DNA of 51,251 nucleotides from a virus. This document shows, piece after piece, positions 18,098-24,515 of this stretch. The notes under the pieces were generated by a model. That model was given only the letters and a program-made list of their open reading frames with translations. It searched no databases and was not told where the DNA came from. Position numbers and translations under genes: made by a program. How positions within the stretch are numbered: the stretch's first letter is position 1; the number at the start of each line of letters is the position of its first letter. The stretch spans positions 1 through 51,251 of IMG/VR virus record IMGVR_UViG_3300028378_000002; one strand, given 5' to 3'.

Positions 18098-18844
18098 ATG
18101 GCAACAGGAAAAACAATATTTATAACATATCAATTTGAAAACGAACCTTATTCAACATCAACAGATTATGGGTTTAGTACTGCATTACATTGTAGATATA
18201 TAAAAAGATTAACAACTGATGTTCTTACTGCAAAAAAAGTAGGAATATATTTTGATGCTGAGACTGATTTTCCATTTATGGCTAACCAATCAATGACTAA
18301 TGGAGAAGGATTTACAGCCACAAAGTTTAATGTTTTAATACAAGTACAAGACGGTATAACAGATAACAATGTAAATATAAAACCAGACTCTAATGAATGG
18401 AGAAAATATGATGTAACCGATCAGATTTTAAATCATACTGTTGGTGATAGAATTAATCCAGAAGATTTAGTTGCATCGACTTATAGTGTTGACATTAGTA
18501 ATGAAACTCTTGGTGATATATATGATTTAGATTATTTGAATTACCCAACACAAAGTCAAGAAACCAATGAAAATTTATCATTCGGTGAAGAAAGTATTTT
18601 CTTCGGTACAGTCAGTACAGATATTGTTGCCAGAGTATACTCAACTGATATACCAATTAATTTACAGTTAGGTGAATTCAATACTAGCACTAATCCAACT
18701 TGGAATGGTAGTGAGCCTGTATACATAACAGAGGTGGCAATATATGATGATAACGGTATTCAAGTTGCAAAAGGAAAACTTAATTTCCCAATAAAAAAAG
18801 ATAATAATGTTGCACGTAGCATAGTTTTTGGTGTAGATTTTTAA
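18098..18844 (+). CDS. Tail structural protein, 248 residues
   Basis: The start is set at MATGKTIFITYQF, 15 bp after a late box; the longer frame upstream would overlap the poly-Thr tail of the preceding gene in another frame. The C-terminus 'VYITEVAIYDDNGIQVAKGKLNFPIKK' (about residues 208-234, quoted in parts) is the motif seen at the end of many phage fibre/baseplate attachment domains, in which a line like 'EVGLYD..G.L...GKL..PI.K' closes the fold. It is probably the last virion gene of this fibre cluster. Confidence 0.65.
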   Translation: MATGKTIFITYQFENEPYSTSTDYGFSTALHCRYIKRLTTDVLTAKKVGIYFDAETDFPFMANQSMTNGEGFTATKFNVLIQVQDGITDNNVNIKPDSNEWRKYDVTDQILNHTVGDRINPEDLVASTYSVDISNETLGDIYDLDYLNYPTQSQETNENLSFGEESIFFGTVSTDIVARVYSTDIPINLQLGEFNTSTNPTWNGSEPVYITEVAIYDDNGIQVAKGKLNFPIKKDNNVARSIVFGVDF

Positions 18845-18846
18845 TT

Positions 18847-19425
18847 ATGAGCAAATTTAAATTATATTCACTTACCCTATTGATAATATTTTTAGTATTG
18901 GGAGGATTTTGTGGTATATTTTTCTTTAAAAAACAAGAATCTATAATTGAGAGATTAGAAAATTTTGAATCTAAATCACCTGAATATATTATTATTGAAA
19001 ATAATACATTCTATCCAATTAATAACACAGTAAAAATGATTGTTAGTGATATATTAAAATATGATCAAATAACGATTATTATAAATGAACTACCTGAAGG
19101 GATAAATAGAAACGTAGGTAATAACCTTAGATTACGTGCTCTAATCTATCCTAACCTATATTATGATCATACATATCTAATATTATTAGCTCCAGATATC
19201 GAACCAGAAAATATTAATAGTGTGTTATTGCATGAAGCAGGACATATTATACAATATGAATCTGGTGATTTAGAAATTTTGGATACAAGACATAATATCT
19301 ATAAATATAAAAATGACACTATCATTGCTGGTTTAGTTAAGTACAATGATAGACAATTCGAAAAAGATGCCAATCTTTTTGAAAAAGTAAATGGAGTCTT
19401 ATTAGACTCACTCCTTTGCAAATAA
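18847..19425 (+). CDS. Membrane-anchored zinc metallopeptidase-like protein (HEAGH)
   Basis: 192 residues. Residues 5-27 form one N-terminal membrane anchor or uncleaved signal (LYSLTLLIIFLVLGGFCGIF, in a Lys-flanked context). The soluble part carries 'LLHEAGHIIQ' with the HExxH-type zinc site at residues 129-133 and a candidate third ligand in 'RQFEKDANLFE' (about 170-180). It starts 2 bp after the last tail gene and precedes a terminator. A periplasm-facing peptidase could act in lysis, virion maturation or host-protein cleavage; which is unknown. Confidence 0.65.
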   Translation: MSKFKLYSLTLLIIFLVLGGFCGIFFFKKQESIIERLENFESKSPEYIIIENNTFYPINNTVKMIVSDILKYDQITIIINELPEGINRNVGNNLRLRALIYPNLYYDHTYLILLAPDIEPENINSVLLHEAGHIIQYESGDLEILDTRHNIYKYKNDTIIAGLVKYNDRQFEKDANLFEKVNGVLLDSLLCK

Positions 19426-19470
19426 ATTTATAAAAGTCAAGTATTTTATAAATTTTTATTCTTTTTTTTA
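19424..19470 (+). terminator. Rho-independent-type terminator with an AT-only stem
   Basis: 12-bp perfect stem AAATTTATAAAA / TTTTATAAATTT with an 8-base loop, followed by a long T-rich run. It overlaps the stop of the metalloprotease gene and closes the tail operon. Confidence 0.6.
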
Positions 19471-19478
19471 TTTTTTTA

Positions 19479-19487
19479 GTATTTATT
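19479..19487 (+). promoter_or_regulatory. Variant late-type box GTATTTATT
   Basis: Eight of nine bases match the common box; it ends 31 bp before the next ATG and is followed by a second TATAA-like stretch. Confidence 0.3.
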
Positions 19488-19518
19488 ATAAAATAAAATT
19501 ATCGTAAATAAAATTAGA

Positions 19519-19716
19519 ATGACAAATGTAACTACAATGACAAATCAAAAGTCAAAATCTGTTATTATTAATGCAGATGTACATGGTGAATTTAAGACAT
19601 TCTGTAAAGGGAAGAGTTTGAAAATAGGTGGTGTCATCGAGGATTTAATTAAAGTGTATTTAAATGATCCTAAAACCATACAAAAATTAATTGAAAATTT
19701 GGATGACGTAGCTTAA
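19519..19716 (+). CDS. Small ribbon-helix-helix-like protein, 65 residues
   Basis: After a Thr/Asn-rich start, residues 12-55 ('KSVIINADVHGEFKTFCKGK', 'SLKIGGVIEDLIKVYL') have the strand-helix-helix layout of Arc/MetJ-type DNA-binding proteins. An internal ATG 18 bp later (MTNQKSK) is an alternative start. The gene shares a base with the next start (TAATG), opening the replication/repair operon, so an autoregulatory role is plausible but not shown. Confidence 0.6.
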   Translation: MTNVTTMTNQKSKSVIINADVHGEFKTFCKGKSLKIGGVIEDLIKVYLNDPKTIQKLIENLDDVA

Positions 19717-20330
19717 TGGATTCATATTATATATCACTCGATGTGTCAACAACCAACGTTGGAATGGCAGTTTGGAATTCTGATGGTAAATTAGTCGAAT
19801 TAAAGCATTTAGAACTTAAGATCGATAGAAAAATTCAAGCCGAAGACAGATACATTTATAAAGCAAATCTACTTAGAGATTATCTTGTAAAATATAGATC
19901 ATATATAGAAGAGGATTTAAAGGGTACAGTTGAAGATGTTTTCATTGAAGCACCTCTTAGTAACACACCGAAGAATATTAACACCACAGCGATGTTATTA
20001 GGGTTTAACGGTATTGCATGTTACAAAATATATGAGATATTTAATATCATACCTAAAAAGATAAGTGTCTACGACTCCAGATGTATTTTTTGTCCTGAGT
20101 TTATAAAGGAAACTAAGAAAAGAGATGGTACTATTAAAAAAACCCTTTCATTTCCTAAAGGTTGGAAAAATATGGAAAAGAAAGAATATATTAGACAGAA
20201 GGTTGAGAAATTACAACCTCAAATCGAATGGTTCTATACTAGAAATAACACTATCAAAGACTCTTCCTATGATATGTCAGATGCATATGCTGTGGGATAT
20301 GCAGGTCTTAAAGTTTATGAGTTAATATAG
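19716..20330 (+). CDS. RuvC-like Holliday junction resolvase
   Basis: 204 residues with an RNase H-fold. Acidic catalytic positions expected of RuvC are visible: D9 in 'ISLDVSTTNVG', E78 in 'VFIEAPLS', and the C-terminal pair D186/D189 in 'YDMSDAYAVGYAG'. A 'CIFCPEF' segment sits in the middle. In T4 this task (resolving and debranching DNA before packaging) is done by the unrelated endonuclease VII gp49. The gene is tightly coupled to its neighbours. Confidence 0.8.
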   Translation: MDSYYISLDVSTTNVGMAVWNSDGKLVELKHLELKIDRKIQAEDRYIYKANLLRDYLVKYRSYIEEDLKGTVEDVFIEAPLSNTPKNINTTAMLLGFNGIACYKIYEIFNIIPKKISVYDSRCIFCPEFIKETKKRDGTIKKTLSFPKGWKNMEKKEYIRQKVEKLQPQIEWFYTRNNTIKDSSYDMSDAYAVGYAGLKVYELI

Positions 20331-20713
20331 TGGAATTATATAAATATAAAGCAAAAGTGATTAAAGCATATGATGGTGATACTATTACGTGTGAAGTCGA
20401 TCTTGGATTTGAGACTAAAATGACGATTAGGGTTAGATTTGCAGGTATTGACACACCAGAGTTAAGAGGTGAGGAAAGAGAAGCAGGTCTAGTTGTAAGA
20501 GATATAGTTAGAGAGATTCTTCTAGATAAGATCATTTTTATTAAAACAGAAAAAGATAAAACTGGTAAATATGGAAGGTACATTGCAGATATATTAGTTC
20601 CAAATGAATATTTAGGGTCTAAATTAATTACTGAGTCTATCGATGCCGATGGATTAGTAAATTTAAATCAATGGCTACTTGATAATGATTATGCTAAAGT
20701 ATATGGCAGTTGA
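20330..20713 (+). CDS. Staphylococcal-nuclease-like protein (thermonuclease fold)
   Basis: 127 residues from a GTG that shares its first base with the preceding TAG. The family signature is clear: 'VIKAYDGDTITCEVDLG' (residues 10-26), 'RVRFAGIDTPELRG' (35-48, with Arg and Asp of the active site), 'DKTGKYGRYIADI' (second catalytic Arg), and 'LVNLNQWLLDNDYAKVY' at the end. It lacks a signal peptide, so it acts in the cytoplasm, on host or phage DNA/RNA. It could help degrade host DNA or process recombination intermediates. Confidence 0.85.
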   Translation: MELYKYKAKVIKAYDGDTITCEVDLGFETKMTIRVRFAGIDTPELRGEEREAGLVVRDIVREILLDKIIFIKTEKDKTGKYGRYIADILVPNEYLGSKLITESIDADGLVNLNQWLLDNDYAKVYGS

Positions 20714-21021
20714 TAAAATTTGTTTATTTAATATTTTCTGAAGAAAGTGGTATCTATAAAGTTGGTGTATCAAAAAATCCAGAAAAAAGACTAAAACAAT
20801 TACAAACAGGCAACGGTGAGAAGCTGGTGTTGAAAAATAAATATGAGAGTGAACACTATAATCAAATAGAAAAGTACTTTCATAGTATGTATTCTCCAGA
20901 AAAAAAAGTGGGAGAATGGTTTGAGTTTACACTTGAACATGAAATGAGATTCATCACTGAATGTGAGAGAGTTGAAAACAATATTAAGTTATTGAAAGAA
21001 AATAAAAATGAGTTTATTTAA
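20710..21021 (+). CDS. GIY-YIG-type protein (T5orf172/Mug113-like)
   Basis: 103 residues from a TTG overlapping the previous stop by 4 bp. 'FVYLIFSEESGIYKVGVS' (residues 3-20) is the GIY-YIG pair in the form used by the T5orf172/Mug113 family, followed by 'PEKRLKQLQTGNGEKL', the expected helix, and a later 'EKYFHSMY..KKVGEWFEF'. The family is a compact nuclease domain. It may be a homing nuclease relic or a repair enzyme; its tight coupling to SNase and RuvC favours a repair/degradation role. Confidence 0.7.
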   Translation: MIKFVYLIFSEESGIYKVGVSKNPEKRLKQLQTGNGEKLVLKNKYESEHYNQIEKYFHSMYSPEKKVGEWFEFTLEHEMRFITECERVENNIKLLKENKNEFI

Positions 21022-21032
21022 AATTAAAGATT

Positions 21033-21509
21033 ATGCCTAGAAAAACTAAAGAACAAAAAGAAAAAGAGAGTAAAGCTAAACAACGTGTTGATGAGCTATT
21101 AAAAGGGATTGAATTAAAAACTAACGATAAAAAAATTGTTACTGATAGAGTTGCAATACTTGAAACTCAAAAGGGTGATAGTTGGATTGAGTCACAACTT
21201 GATGCGGTTACCGATGAAAATGAGAAATTGAAAAGTGATTTATCTAAAGCAATGAGTGAGGCTAAACAAGCTAAGGAAGACTACAAAAAATTATTTGAGT
21301 CTAAGAATGCTCCGTCAAGTGCTCTGTCAACTGCACCGACAACAAATGCATCAAAATTAGATGGTACTAGAATTAGCAAGCTTCGAGGGTTTTTAGTTGA
21401 AATGGATAATCAGATGCGAGGTAAGAATAAAAATCGTACTCCAAATCCTGATGTTCGTGTAGCTTATGTTGTTAAGAAAATAATGGAAATATTTCCAGAG
21501 GTTAAGTAA
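21033..21509 (+). CDS. Coiled-coil protein of unknown function, 158 residues
   Basis: Residues 1-95 are Lys/Glu-rich and predicted coiled coil ('VTDENEKLKSDLSKAMSEAK', in heptads), then a Ser/Ala/Thr linker (APSSALSTAPTTNAS), then a basic C-terminal domain of about 50 residues ('ISKLRGFLVEMDNQMRGKNK'). This layout suits a DNA- or replisome-associated adaptor. Ends the operon before a strong terminator. No family recognised. Confidence 0.65.
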   Translation: MPRKTKEQKEKESKAKQRVDELLKGIELKTNDKKIVTDRVAILETQKGDSWIESQLDAVTDENEKLKSDLSKAMSEAKQAKEDYKKLFESKNAPSSALSTAPTTNASKLDGTRISKLRGFLVEMDNQMRGKNKNRTPNPDVRVAYVVKKIMEIFPEVK

Positions 21510-21539
21510 ATTATTATATAGTGTTGTATTTTTATTATA

Positions 21540-21567
21540 AAGGTCTCCTTGACGGAGACCTTTTTTT
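21540..21567 (+). terminator. Rho-independent terminator
   Basis: Perfect 9-bp stem AAGGTCTCC / GGAGACCTT, loop TTGAC, seven T's. The loop TTG also serves as the -33 element of the following host-type promoter. Confidence 0.92.
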
Positions 21568-21579
21568 ATTGTATATTTG
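21549..21579 (+). promoter_or_regulatory. Bacteroidota-type promoter for the primase-sigma operon
   Basis: TTG(A) at 21549 and TATATTTG at 21572, a perfect TAnnTTTG -7 element at the usual separation. The -7 box ends 4 bp before the primase ATG, so the transcript would be almost leaderless. Confidence 0.6.
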
Positions 21580-21583
21580 ATAC

Positions 21584-22639
21584 ATGTTAAAGGGAAAGCA
21601 GTTTCACGGTATCATATATAGCATTTTTGAAGGGGATGTCCAAGGACATCTAGAAAGTCCACAATTGAAAGTGAACTGTCCGAAATGTCAACAAAGAGAT
21701 GGATTAAGACAGCCCGATGGCAAATACAATCTTGAAATTAATACCGAAGATGAAGTGTTTAATTGCTGGAAATGCGAAGAACCAAAATTTTCAGGTCATC
21801 TATCCAAACTAATACGTTTACTTGGAACTAAAGCAGATTACGATCTCTACAAAAGTTATGCTGGTTCATATTACGATAGATTTACTTCTTTTGAAAAGAA
21901 ACAGGATGTCGATGAAGTTGTTGATCTAACTATTGAACTCCCAAGAGAGTTTATTTCTTTCCATGATATGGACAATGAAAACCAAGAACATATTAATGCA
22001 TATATGTATATGGTTAATGAAAGAAAAATCACAAAAGATGAATTATTAAAATATAGGATTGGTTTTTGTACCGAAGGTAAATATGCAGGTAGAGTTATTA
22101 TACCTTCATACGATATTGATGGTATAGTAAATTACTTTGTTGCAAGATCGTTTAAGAAACAGTTAAAACCTCCATACATGAATCCTAAAGTTGATAAAGA
22201 CTTGATAGTGTTTAATGAAGGTTATATCAATTGGGATTCAACTATTTACATAGTAGAAGGAGTGTTTGAAATGTTTAGTTTAGTTAATGCAGCACCACAA
22301 TTAGGTAAAACATTATCTAAAAGGATGGTATCGTTATTGAGTGAAAGAAAACCAAACGTTGTTATAGTGTTAGACCCCGATGCATATGTTAATGCAATGA
22401 GAATATTTCAAACATTGTCGGCAATATATGGATCGAAAAGTGAAAGAGTGAAGATAGTAAAACTGAAAGGAAAAATGGATTTGGATGAAATAAGAAGAAA
22501 TGTAGGAGAGGATAAAGTACGTGAATTAGTACGTGGGGCAACCCAACTCACTACAGATGATTACCTTAATCAAAGGAAGTACAGTAGCAAATATGAGTGG
22601 CAATCTAATAGATATTTTAGAGCTGATAGAAAAAACTAA
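21584..22639 (+). CDS. DnaG-type DNA primase (T4 gp61 role)
   Basis: 351 residues. N-terminal zinc-binding domain: 'VNCPKCQQR' (about residues 30-38) and 'VFNCWKCEE' (about 57-65). Toprim catalytic domain: 'IYIVEGVFEMF' (about 217-227) with the conserved Glu, and 'VVIVLDPDAY' (about 260-269) with the DxD-type motif. It lays RNA primers for lagging-strand synthesis. The helicase partner is not in this window. The last 47 bp overlap the sigma factor gene, coupling the two. Confidence 0.82.
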   Translation: MLKGKQFHGIIYSIFEGDVQGHLESPQLKVNCPKCQQRDGLRQPDGKYNLEINTEDEVFNCWKCEEPKFSGHLSKLIRLLGTKADYDLYKSYAGSYYDRFTSFEKKQDVDEVVDLTIELPREFISFHDMDNENQEHINAYMYMVNERKITKDELLKYRIGFCTEGKYAGRVIIPSYDIDGIVNYFVARSFKKQLKPPYMNPKVDKDLIVFNEGYINWDSTIYIVEGVFEMFSLVNAAPQLGKTLSKRMVSLLSERKPNVVIVLDPDAYVNAMRIFQTLSAIYGSKSERVKIVKLKGKMDLDEIRRNVGEDKVRELVRGATQLTTDDYLNQRKYSSKYEWQSNRYFRADRKN

Positions 22640-23189
22640 AAAAGGAGATAATAAAGCACAAACAAGACTCTACAAATATTATAAAAAAACATTGGAACAT
22701 TTTCTAAAAAGAAAATATCCTAAAAATTATGATTTTGAAGATGATGTTTCTGAAATAGCAATAAAGATTTTTGAGAAATTACCTACCTACGACAATAGTA
22801 AATCCAAGTTTAATACTTGGGTTATTAATGTGGCTAAGAACTATATGATCGATAAAAGTCGTAAGAAGAAATTAGTCTATGTGTATGAGACTAACTATGG
22901 CACATATTCAAATAGCTTAACACCAAATGAAACATCTCATAACGATATTAACATAGACTCTGAAACACTCTCAATTCATAATTCATGTAGACCAGATGTT
23001 TCATGGGAAAATGCTGATAGCATATCTTATTTCTCGACCACTAGTGATAATTGTGTATTTTCTATGGTAGATATGAAATTGAAGGGTTATAATTATTCAG
23101 AAATAGGTACTGAATTTAATTTAACTGAATCACAAGTATCTAATAAAATTAGTCATTATAAAAGTAAAATGAAAAAAAGAGGGGAATAA
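22593..23189 (+). CDS. ECF-like RNA polymerase sigma factor, candidate late sigma
   Basis: 198 residues. Region 2: 'FLKRKYPKNYDFEDDVSEIA', 'YDNSKSKFNTWVINVAKNYM' and 'IDKSRKKK' (about residues 27-90), the sigma-70 helix that melts the -10 box. Region 4: 'GYNYSEIGTEFNLTESQVSN' with a helix-turn-helix near residues 168-188. A divergent Asn/Ser/Thr-rich stretch links them. Start MSGNLIDIL is chosen over an upstream GTG because it follows domain limits. By position and type it is the natural reader of the GTATTTATA boxes, as gp55 is in T4; this link is inferred. Confidence 0.8.
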   Translation: MSGNLIDILELIEKTKKGDNKAQTRLYKYYKKTLEHFLKRKYPKNYDFEDDVSEIAIKIFEKLPTYDNSKSKFNTWVINVAKNYMIDKSRKKKLVYVYETNYGTYSNSLTPNETSHNDINIDSETLSIHNSCRPDVSWENADSISYFSTTSDNCVFSMVDMKLKGYNYSEIGTEFNLTESQVSNKISHYKSKMKKRGE

Positions 23190-23198
23190 CCCCCTCTT
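23177..23198 (-). terminator. Terminator between convergent genes (T tract on minus strand)
   Basis: Stem AAGAGGGG / CCCCTCTT with loop AATAAC. The run of A's on the left gives a U tract when read on the minus strand, so it ends the Hsp20 transcript; it may also stop + strand transcription weakly. It overlaps the 3' end of the sigma gene. Confidence 0.8.
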
Positions 23199-23200
23199 CA

Positions 23201-23584
23201 TTAGTTAATGTCTATTAATCTTTTCTTTAATTTTAGTTGATCTTTTGGGATTTCTATATGTAGAATTCCATCTTCCATTTTGGCGGTGATCTTATCAGAG
23301 TTAATGTCTTCTGGGAGCGTATAGACTTTTCTGAATTTACCATACGCACTTTGTCTAAGATTATATTTCTTACTCTCATCTTTTTTACGTTCACCTGAAA
23401 TAATCAAACTATTATCTTCTATTTTTAATGTAATGTCTTTTTTCTTAAAACCTGCTAGTGCTAGATTCACATCATAAGTACTATCAGTTTCATAGATATC
23501 ACTTGCTGGTGTGAATGTTTCATTTGTATTATTCCTATCATCAAATAATACATCAAAAAGTGTGTTGTTTGTTCTTGTAAGCAT
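23201..23584 (-). CDS. Small heat shock protein, Hsp20/alpha-crystallin
   Basis: 127 residues, the family's normal bacterial length. The alpha-crystallin domain runs from about residue 27 to 118: 'SDIYETDSTYDVNLALAGFK' (strands 2-3), 'ITLKIEDNSLIISGERK', 'YGKFRKVYTLPEDINSDKI' and the closing 'MEDGILHIEIPK' (G-L/I-L-x-I-x-I type). It binds unfolding proteins without ATP. One of only a few minus-strand genes, with its own terminator and no late box upstream, so its regulation differs from that of the late genes. Confidence 0.9.
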   Translation of the reverse strand: MLTRTNNTLFDVLFDDRNNTNETFTPASDIYETDSTYDVNLALAGFKKKDITLKIEDNSLIISGERKKDESKKYNLRQSAYGKFRKVYTLPEDINSDKITAKMEDGILHIEIPKDQLKLKKRLIDIN

Positions 23585-23663
23585 TTTATTTTGTTTTTTT
23601 TGTTAAATTAATTTATTAGAATTATTGTAATAATCATACCAATTCTTAGAATATATGACATTT

Positions 23664-23715
23664 AATGAATTTGTCAGTATTTAGTATTAAAGAAATGTTA
23701 TGAAACAAATTCATT
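23664..23715. repeat. 11-bp inverted repeat spanning the start of the GIY-YIG gene
   Basis: AATGAATTTGT (23664-23674) pairs with ACAAATTCATT (23705-23715), which lies 3 bp after the ATG. In the transcript this could fold and mask the start codon, a control seen for other phage homing endonucleases. A variant box GTATTTAG (23677-23684) lies in the loop. Confidence 0.4.
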
Positions 23716-24440
23716 ATGACATTTCTGACAATCTATATATTAAGATGTCAGAAATAAAAAAATATTTAGAAGAGAAAGAAGGACATAAAATAACGTTTAA
23801 TGATTTAATTGAGGAAGCATTATTAGGTTATTTCAATATAAATTTAATTGATTTTAATGATGAATATGAGTATGAAAATGCTGAAGTTATTACTGATGAT
23901 CATTATCTAAATTATGGATATTATGTCTATGCATATATTGATCTAACAAAAAATGAGAAGATTGATATAGGAATAGATAAATTTAACTATGAACCATTTT
24001 ATATTGGTATGGGATGTTCCGAAAGAGTTACGGATTTTAATGAGAGAAGTGATGTTGTTTCAAATAAAATAGAAGAGTTAAGAGAAATTGATGGTTTTGG
24101 TTATAAAATATTAAAAGAAGGATTAAAGAAGTCTGAAGCATCAAAATATGAAACCCAATACATAAGTTTACTTGGAAGGGTTGATAAGAGTAATGGATGT
24201 TTATTAAATAAAAATGCTGGTAATTGTAATGTTGTTGCATCAAAAGATAAATCACTAGATTTAGACAGACAATTAGCAATCCATATATTAGATGTTCTGA
24301 ATAAATATAAAACAAAAAATAAGGCATCCAAGATATTAAACATATCCGAAAGAACATTATATAGAAAATTACATCAATATGGTATAGTTAGAGATGATAA
24401 GAGTACAATAAAAAAATATTGTTTTAGTAAACTACCTTAA
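23700..24440 (+). CDS. GIY-YIG homing endonuclease with C-terminal HTH
   Basis: 246 residues. Residues 1-48 ('YDISDNLYIKMSEIKKYLEE') look like an added helical or RHH-type segment. The nuclease spans about 77-170: 'YYVYAYIDLT' and 'EPFYIGMGCSERV' give the GIY-YIG pair and following Arg, 'SKYETQYISLLGR' the conserved Glu, and 'CLLNKNAGN' the closing Asn. A C-terminal helix-turn-helix ('NKASKILNISERTLYRKLHQ') resembles NUMOD-type DNA-binding tails. It stands alone between Hsp20 and the Mre11-Rad50 gene, as expected for a free-standing homing gene. Confidence 0.8.
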   Translation: MKQIHYDISDNLYIKMSEIKKYLEEKEGHKITFNDLIEEALLGYFNINLIDFNDEYEYENAEVITDDHYLNYGYYVYAYIDLTKNEKIDIGIDKFNYEPFYIGMGCSERVTDFNERSDVVSNKIEELREIDGFGYKILKEGLKKSEASKYETQYISLLGRVDKSNGCLLNKNAGNCNVVASKDKSLDLDRQLAIHILDVLNKYKTKNKASKILNISERTLYRKLHQYGIVRDDKSTIKKYCFSKLP

Positions 24441-24459
24441 ATGTTAGATTCTGAATATG

Positions 24460-24491
24460 TTTGATTTATTGAAAATTTAATTCTATATTTA
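24460..24491 (+). promoter_or_regulatory. Bacteroidota-type promoter for the Mre11-Rad50 gene
   Basis: TTTG (24460-24463), 20-bp spacer, TATATTTA (24484-24491; one mismatch to TAnnTTTG). It ends 24 bp before the ATG. No GTATTTATA box here, fitting early/middle expression. Confidence 0.55.
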
Positions 24492-24515
24492 CAGGATAAC
24501 AAAAAAATTAGTAAG

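Noticed and set aside
24037-24357. 106-residue minus-strand frame over the GIY-YIG gene
   Set aside because: Antisense to a gene with clear catalytic motifs; Leu/Tyr/His-rich composition typical of a shadow frame.
23701-24440. Target-site duplication around the GIY-YIG and LAGLIDADG genes like that at gp6
   Set aside because: I compared their flanks by eye and found no long direct repeat; only short matches such as ATGACATTT.
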